A DNA stretch of 55,750 nt from an uncultured SAR86 cluster bacterium (GTDB lineage Bacteria > Pseudomonadota > Gammaproteobacteria > Magnimaribacterales > D2472). The notes beneath the pieces are model-generated. The model worked only from the letters and a program-made list of their open reading frames with translations, searched no databases and had not been told where the DNA came from. Positions 51,438 to 55,750 of this stretch are shown one piece after another (position 1 is the first letter of the stretch; each line of letters starts with the position of its first letter). The DNA lies in contig CACDCN010000006.1 of NCBI GenBank assembly GCA_902551185.1, positions 1-55,750 on the forward strand. The letters run 5' to 3'. The translations under genes and the position numbers were made by a program.

Positions 51438-52577
51438 ATGAATAAACTAAAATTTATTGAAGATATTTCTTCATTAAAAGAATCTGAATTTGATGATTTA
51501 AATAGTAAAGATGATTCCCCTTTTACTAAATATGGATTTTTAAATTCTTTGGAAGAGTCTAGATGTGTTTCAACAGTTAATGGATGGAAGCCAAATCATC
51601 TAGCAATATTTAATAAAAAAAAATTGAGGGGCTTTATACCCTTGTATTTAAAAAATAATAGTCACGGTGAGTTTGTATTTGATCACCAATGGTCTTATGC
51701 ATTAAATAGGGCTGGAAGAAATTATTATCCAAAATTATTAACAGCTATTCCATTTACTCCCTGTAAGACTAAAAAAATATTCAAAAGCGAAAAATTGGAT
51801 TACGAAATCTTCATAAAGGAAATTAAAGATCTGATGATTAAAGACAATATAGAAACATGGCATATGCTTTTTCCAGATGATGAAGTTCATAAGACACTCA
51901 TCGATAATAATTTTATAAAGAGAAGTGGTTATAAATTTATTTGGAATAATAAAAAATATAATTGTTTTGAAGATTATTTAGAAATTTTTACTTCTAGGCA
52001 AAGAAAGAATATTAAAAATGAAAGAGAGAAAGTTAAAAAAGCAGGAATTACTTTTAAGGTGAAAGATAAAAGTAATTTGACTGATGATCATTGGGAAGAT
52101 TTTTATAACTTTTATAATAATACATATCTTGAAAGATTGCAGGAACCATATCTAAATTTAGATTTTTTTAAAGGGGTTCATGCAAAGCGAATGCAACTAA
52201 ACCCAATTATTATCTTTGCAGAGAAAAATAATAAGAAGATTGCAGCTTCACTATTTTATAACGGCAAATCAGTGCTTTATGGAAGACATTGGGGTGCTTC
52301 TGAAGATGTAGACAGTCTCCATTTTGAATGTTGTTATTATCAAGGGATCGATTATTGTATAAAAAATAAAATAGCCCACTTTGATCCAGGTGTTCAAGGA
52401 GAACATAAGATGAGAAGAGGTTTTGAGGCAACAGAAACTTCCTCTTATCATTACATAATGAAAGAAGATTTTAGAAATGCCATAAAAGATTTTTGTACCA
52501 GAGAAGGAAAAGAAATTAAAAATTATTTAAAGGCCTGTGAAAGATATACACCCTTCAAGAAAGAATATAAAATTTAA
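51438..52577 (+). CDS. GNAT family N-acetyltransferase, COG3146 type
   Basis: SRQRKNIKNEREKVKKAGI, ASLFYNGKSVLYGRHWG, HFECCYYQGIDYCI, FDPGVQGEHKMRRGFEAT. Confidence 0.88.
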   Translation: MNKLKFIEDISSLKESEFDDLNSKDDSPFTKYGFLNSLEESRCVSTVNGWKPNHLAIFNKKKLRGFIPLYLKNNSHGEFVFDHQWSYALNRAGRNYYPKLLTAIPFTPCKTKKIFKSEKLDYEIFIKEIKDLMIKDNIETWHMLFPDDEVHKTLIDNNFIKRSGYKFIWNNKKYNCFEDYLEIFTSRQRKNIKNEREKVKKAGITFKVKDKSNLTDDHWEDFYNFYNNTYLERLQEPYLNLDFFKGVHAKRMQLNPIIIFAEKNNKKIAASLFYNGKSVLYGRHWGASEDVDSLHFECCYYQGIDYCIKNKIAHFDPGVQGEHKMRRGFEATETSSYHYIMKEDFRNAIKDFCTREGKEIKNYLKACERYTPFKKEYKI

Positions 52578-52758
52578 TCATGCTTAAAACTTTACCTAAA
52601 ACATCTCACCAACTTAAACTTTTTGAGGGTAACTTTTTGCTTCTAAAAAAAATGTCTTCAAGAAAGAATTTAAAATTTAACCATGCTTAAAACTTTACCT
52701 AAAACATCTCACCAACTTACAGTTTGTGAGGGTAACTTTTTGCGACTAAAAAGAATGC
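52553..52758 (+). repeat. Tandem direct duplication, 103-bp unit, two copies
   Basis: Copy 1 from 52553 and copy 2 from 52656 align with about 9 mismatches by eye; shared core ATGCTTAAAACTTTACCTAAAACATCTCACCAACTTA. Confidence 0.93.
52580..52690 (+). pseudogene. Truncated duplicate of the 5' end of the downstream DUF1249 gene
   Basis: Reads MLKTLPKTSHQLKLFEGNFLLLKKMSSRKNLKFNHA*; the first ~24 residues parallel MLKTLPKTSHQLTVCEGNFLRLKRM of the intact gene. Confidence 0.8.
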
Positions 52759-53105
52759 TTCAAAAGTTTTCAAAAGAAACATACTTTTTTCAAACTATTA
52801 ATCCTGATGAATCATATAATGAAATATCATTCAAAATTATTCATAGAACAAAACATACTCTAATTGTTGAAGCTAAACAAAATAAAAATAATGATCAAAT
52901 AAATAGCTTTATTTTAAGAATACAGATTTGTCTTGACGCCAATTTAGCAGAAGTTATTTCTTATCAAGGTGAGAAAGCTATCCCTGCTTTTATTAAAATT
53001 TCTAAGAGTCAGTCCAAAGATGAAAAACTTCAACAAAATAGATTCTTAACAGAGTGGCTAGAAAGTATTTTTATATCGGGTATTAATTCAGAAATAAAAT
53101 TTTAA
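52683..53105 (+). CDS. DUF1249 (YqiB-like) protein
   Basis: Start MLKTLPKTSHQLTVCEGNFLRLKRM, length and position directly before yqiA. Confidence 0.82.
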   Translation: MLKTLPKTSHQLTVCEGNFLRLKRMLQKFSKETYFFQTINPDESYNEISFKIIHRTKHTLIVEAKQNKNNDQINSFILRIQICLDANLAEVISYQGEKAIPAFIKISKSQSKDEKLQQNRFLTEWLESIFISGINSEIKF

Positions 53106-53680
53106 TGGTCAAGACGATATTATACTTTCATGGTTTTGCCTCATCATCAGATTCTGAAAAAGCAGATATTTTAAAAAACTATATTTCATCTTTCGCTAAA
53201 AAAACAAGGCTGGTCGTTCCTAATCTAAATGATAATTTCAAAAAAGCTGTTAAAGAAATAAAAGAACTAATTAAATCTAATGGCGAACCGATTGCTTTTA
53301 TGGGTAGTTCTTTGGGAGGATATTACGCAGCATATTTTGCAAGTATATATAACTCAAAAGCTATTTTAATTAACCCCGCTATACCTCCATTAAAAGATTT
53401 TGATATTCATCTTGGAGAGAATGAAAACTACTCGACTGGAAATAAATTTAAACTCACAAAAGAAGATATGAAGTTTATTAGGTCGATTGCTTTTAAGAAA
53501 TATAATAATTCTTCCAATACACTTATTTTGCTTGAGTCTAAAGATGAGGTATTAAATTACATTGAAACATCATCATATTTCAAAAGTTCTTTTATAGATA
53601 TTGAGTTTGGCGGGAATCATTCATACACCTCTCTTATCAAAAAACTCGAAAAAATAAGAAATTTCATAGATATTCAATAA
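53105..53680 (+). CDS. yqiA: YqiA-like esterase (UPF0227)
   Basis: ILYFHGFASSSDSEKADIL; FMGSSLGGYYAAYFA; INPAIPP. Confidence 0.92.
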   Translation: MVKTILYFHGFASSSDSEKADILKNYISSFAKKTRLVVPNLNDNFKKAVKEIKELIKSNGEPIAFMGSSLGGYYAAYFASIYNSKAILINPAIPPLKDFDIHLGENENYSTGNKFKLTKEDMKFIRSIAFKKYNNSSNTLILLESKDEVLNYIETSSYFKSSFIDIEFGGNHSYTSLIKKLEKIRNFIDIQ

Positions 53681-53712
53681 ATTGAACTAAAATTGGGCAA
53701 AAAACTTTATTT

Positions 53713-53751
53713 TGCACAAAAATAATGCATAATATTATCAATGTTTGTGCA
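53713..53751. promoter_or_regulatory. Candidate operator upstream of glnA: inverted repeat TGCACAAA...TTTGTGCA, with a TGCAC-N8-TGCA element
   Basis: Perfect 8-bp inverted repeat (53713-53720 and 53744-53751); the first arm is also part of a 17-bp TGCACAAAAATAATGCA resembling NtrC-type sites. Confidence 0.4.
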
Positions 53752-53821
53752 TTTGCTTGAAAAACATTAAAGCATATTAGATGTAACAAAATTTAAAAAC
53801 TACTATCTTAAGGAGAAATTA

Positions 53822-54790
53822 ATGAAAACTTATGAATATATTTGGCTTGATGGATATCAGCCCGAACCATCAATGAGAAGCAAAGTTAAGGCAACAAAGG
53901 ATGAAACACCGCCTGATTGGTCTTTTGATGGATCTTCAACGGAACAAGCAGAAGGAGGCAGTTCAGACTGTTTGCTTTTACCAGTTCAAACTTATGAAAA
54001 TCCAAATGGGCATGACCTAGTTATGACACAGGTTCAAGCTGCAGACCATACCACTCATCCATCTAATTTTAGAGCTGCTGCTGCAGAAGTCGTTTCTGAT
54101 GAATGGTGGTTTGGATTTGAGCAAGAATACTTTTTTACAGATCCAGAAACGGGCGAACCATTGGGATGGGAAAATGGTGAACCAGGACCTCAAGGCCCAT
54201 ACTATTGTGCAGTTGGTGCTGGAAATGTTTCTGGACGAGAAATTTCTGATGCGCACCTTTTAGCTTGCTTAGATTTAGGAATAGAGTTAACTGGAACTAA
54301 TGCTGAGGTTGCTATTGGCCAATGGGAGTATCAATGTTTTGGCAAAGGAATTAAAGCAGCAGACGATCTTTGGGTCAGTCGATATTTACTATATAAAATT
54401 GCTGAAGAATTTGGAGTTGGTGTAAACATACATCCGAAACCAAAAACTGGAGATTGGAATGGCTCAGGAATGCATACTAATTTCTCTAATGAGGCTATGC
54501 GAACAGCTGGAAGTGAAGAGCTGTTTACATCAATGTGTGACAAGCTAGGTGAAGTTCATGAGGAAGGTATAGCTGCATATGGTTCTGACAATGATATGAG
54601 ATTAACAGGCCTTCATGAAACGCAAAGCATTGACACATTCTCATATGGAGTTAGTGATAGAGGTGCCAGTATACGTATACCAGTATATACAGTTGAACAT
54701 GATTGGAATGGTTATCTAGAAGATAGAAGACCTGCATCAAATGCAGATCCATATAAAATCCTATCTCACATAGTAGGTACTTTAAAGTAG
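53822..54790 (+). CDS. glnA: Glutamine synthetase, GSII-like (eukaryotic-type short form)
   Basis: EYIWLDGYQPEPSMRSK; PPDWSFDGSSTEQAEG; FGFEQEYFF; GVNIHPKPKTGDWNGSGMHTNFS; SDRGASIRIP. Confidence 0.93.
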   Translation: MKTYEYIWLDGYQPEPSMRSKVKATKDETPPDWSFDGSSTEQAEGGSSDCLLLPVQTYENPNGHDLVMTQVQAADHTTHPSNFRAAAAEVVSDEWWFGFEQEYFFTDPETGEPLGWENGEPGPQGPYYCAVGAGNVSGREISDAHLLACLDLGIELTGTNAEVAIGQWEYQCFGKGIKAADDLWVSRYLLYKIAEEFGVGVNIHPKPKTGDWNGSGMHTNFSNEAMRTAGSEELFTSMCDKLGEVHEEGIAAYGSDNDMRLTGLHETQSIDTFSYGVSDRGASIRIPVYTVEHDWNGYLEDRRPASNADPYKILSHIVGTLK

Positions 54791-54806
54791 TTTTTAAATG
54801 TATAAA

Positions 54807-54833
54807 TCTGCCCTATTAATATAATGGGGCAGA
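54807..54833 (+). terminator. Possible weak hairpin terminator/attenuator between glnA and ntrB
   Basis: TCTGCCC (54807-54813) pairs with GGGCAGA (54827-54833), followed by CTTTCT; only a short T-tract. Confidence 0.4.
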
Positions 54834-54842
54834 CTTTCTAAG

Positions 54843-55060
54843 ATGAAAGTAAATATAGAAAATATAAAATTTTTAAATCAATTAACCTCTGAAGTAATAA
54901 TATTAGATAAAGATTTATGTATTGTTTGGTTAAATGACTCGGCCTTGAACAAAGGATGGGTTTTAAATTCAAATAATAAAAATAATATAATTACGGATCA
55001 ATTCTCAGAAGAAACTAATGGAAAGCTTATAGGCTTGTTAAAAAATACTGTTGAAAAAGC
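54843..55060 (+). pseudogene. NtrB/GlnL-type sensor kinase, N-terminal PAS-region fragment, truncated by a rearrangement junction
   Basis: FLNQLTSEVIILDKDLCIVWLNDSALNKG is NtrB PAS-like; homology ends near 55040-55060, after which sequence matches ntrC on the other strand. Confidence 0.8.
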
Positions 55061-55321
55061 GGTCATTACAATCACTGGCAGATCTTCAAAGTTATTATTG
55101 ATATGCTTAAGTATGTCGTAACCTAACATTCCTGGCATTTGGACGTCAGTTATAACCAAGTCAGGTTTTGTATTTTCTAATTCTTTAATTAGTTCTTCGC
55201 CTGAAGAGAAGGTTCTAGTCTTAAATCCAGAGCTAGAAAGACTTTCTTCAAGAACTAACCTAATAGCCTCATCGTCATCAGCGATCCAGACTTTATGCAA
55301 TTTTAGCCTCCCTTTTTTCAT
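55050..55321 (-). pseudogene. NtrC-type response regulator, receiver-domain fragment, truncated at junction
   Basis: KVWIADDDEAIRLVLEESLSSSGFKTRTFSSGEELIKELENTKPDLVITDVQMPGMLGYDILKHINNNFEDLPVIVMTA; homology stops after VIVMTA. Confidence 0.85.
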
Positions 55322-55748
55322 CTCCCAAAGGAACATTAATTGAAAATATTGTACTTCCAGGCTTTGATTTGAATGTTATATTTCCCCCATGAACTCTTAT
55401 TATGTCTTGAGCAATAGTAAGGCCTAATCCAGATCCACTCTCTTTCATCGATACCATGGGAAAGAACAATTGATCATGAAGTTCATCTGGTATTCCTTTC
55501 CCATTATCGCAAATATCAACTGAGCATACAGTTTGTTGAACCACTCCATTTATCGGCTCCCCATATTTAATTCTAGATTTAATCACTATGGCAGGATCTT
55601 TAATATTTTCTATTGCTTGTTGACCATTTTTAACAATATTAAGGATTGCTTGTACAAATAGATTCTCATCTCCATATATCTCTGGAATGCTTGGGTCATA
55701 GTCCCTTATAAAATTTAACTTTTCATTTTTATCAACCTCAACCAGGGC
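55293..55748 (-). CDS. NtrB/GlnL-type nitrogen sensor histidine kinase, C-terminal part (continues beyond window)
   Basis: Open to window edge: ALVEVDKNEKLNFIRDYDPSIPEIYGDENLFVQAILNIVKNGQQAI...VDICDNGKGIPDELHDQLFFPMVSMKESGSGLGLTIAQDIIRVHGG. Confidence 0.9.
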   Translation of the reverse strand, partial: ALVEVDKNEKLNFIRDYDPSIPEIYGDENLFVQAILNIVKNGQQAIENIKDPAIVIKSRIKYGEPINGVVQQTVCSVDICDNGKGIPDELHDQLFFPMVSMKESGSGLGLTIAQDIIRVHGGNITFKSKPGSTIFSINVPLGDEKREAKIA

Positions 55749-55750
55749 AT

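Noticed and set aside
55061-55121. Tail of the + strand ORF 54843..55121 (VITITGRSSKLLLICLSMS)
   Set aside because: Antisense of the ntrC receiver domain beyond the junction, not a real continuation of the PAS protein.
1-55750. CRISPR arrays, IS elements, prophage, integrase or defence islands
   Set aside because: No regularly spaced repeats, transposase/integrase motifs, terminal inverted repeats or phage structural genes seen; gene content is almost entirely core metabolism.

Overview
AT-rich, gene-dense window from what looks like a streamlined marine gammaproteobacterium (SAR86-like; taxonomy is inference from gene content and composition, not tested). Nearly all of it is ordinary housekeeping: rpoD/dnaG/ruvX/tonB/gshB/rsmE, fis/purH/purD/coq7, trpEGDC with rpe and murU/amgK, lptD/surA/pdxA/rsmA/apaH/cca, folB/folK, tsaD divergent from rpsU/yqeY, rph/pyrE/ribE, pyrB/ridA/spoT/rpoZ/gmk/yicC, hppA, a rubredoxin missed by the ORF track, ubiC/ubiA, yqiA and glnA. 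One tRNA with a CAT anticodon is present. I found no CRISPR array, IS element, prophage or obvious defence island. The strongest non-routine signals are: (1) a head-to-head chimera near the right end, where the 5' part of ntrB on + runs directly into ntrC 5' part plus ntrB 3' part on -, which is either a real inversion or an MDA/assembly chimera; (2) a ~103-bp tandem duplication at a gene junction that leaves a truncated copy of the next gene's 5' end; (3) a very methionine-rich insertion (19 Met in about 51 residues) in the C-terminal barrel region of LptD; (4) a C-terminal RpoD extension encoded antisense to the end of yrbL; (5) splitting of the rpsU-dnaG-rpoD cluster. I do not see convincing evidence of a wholly new multi-gene system.
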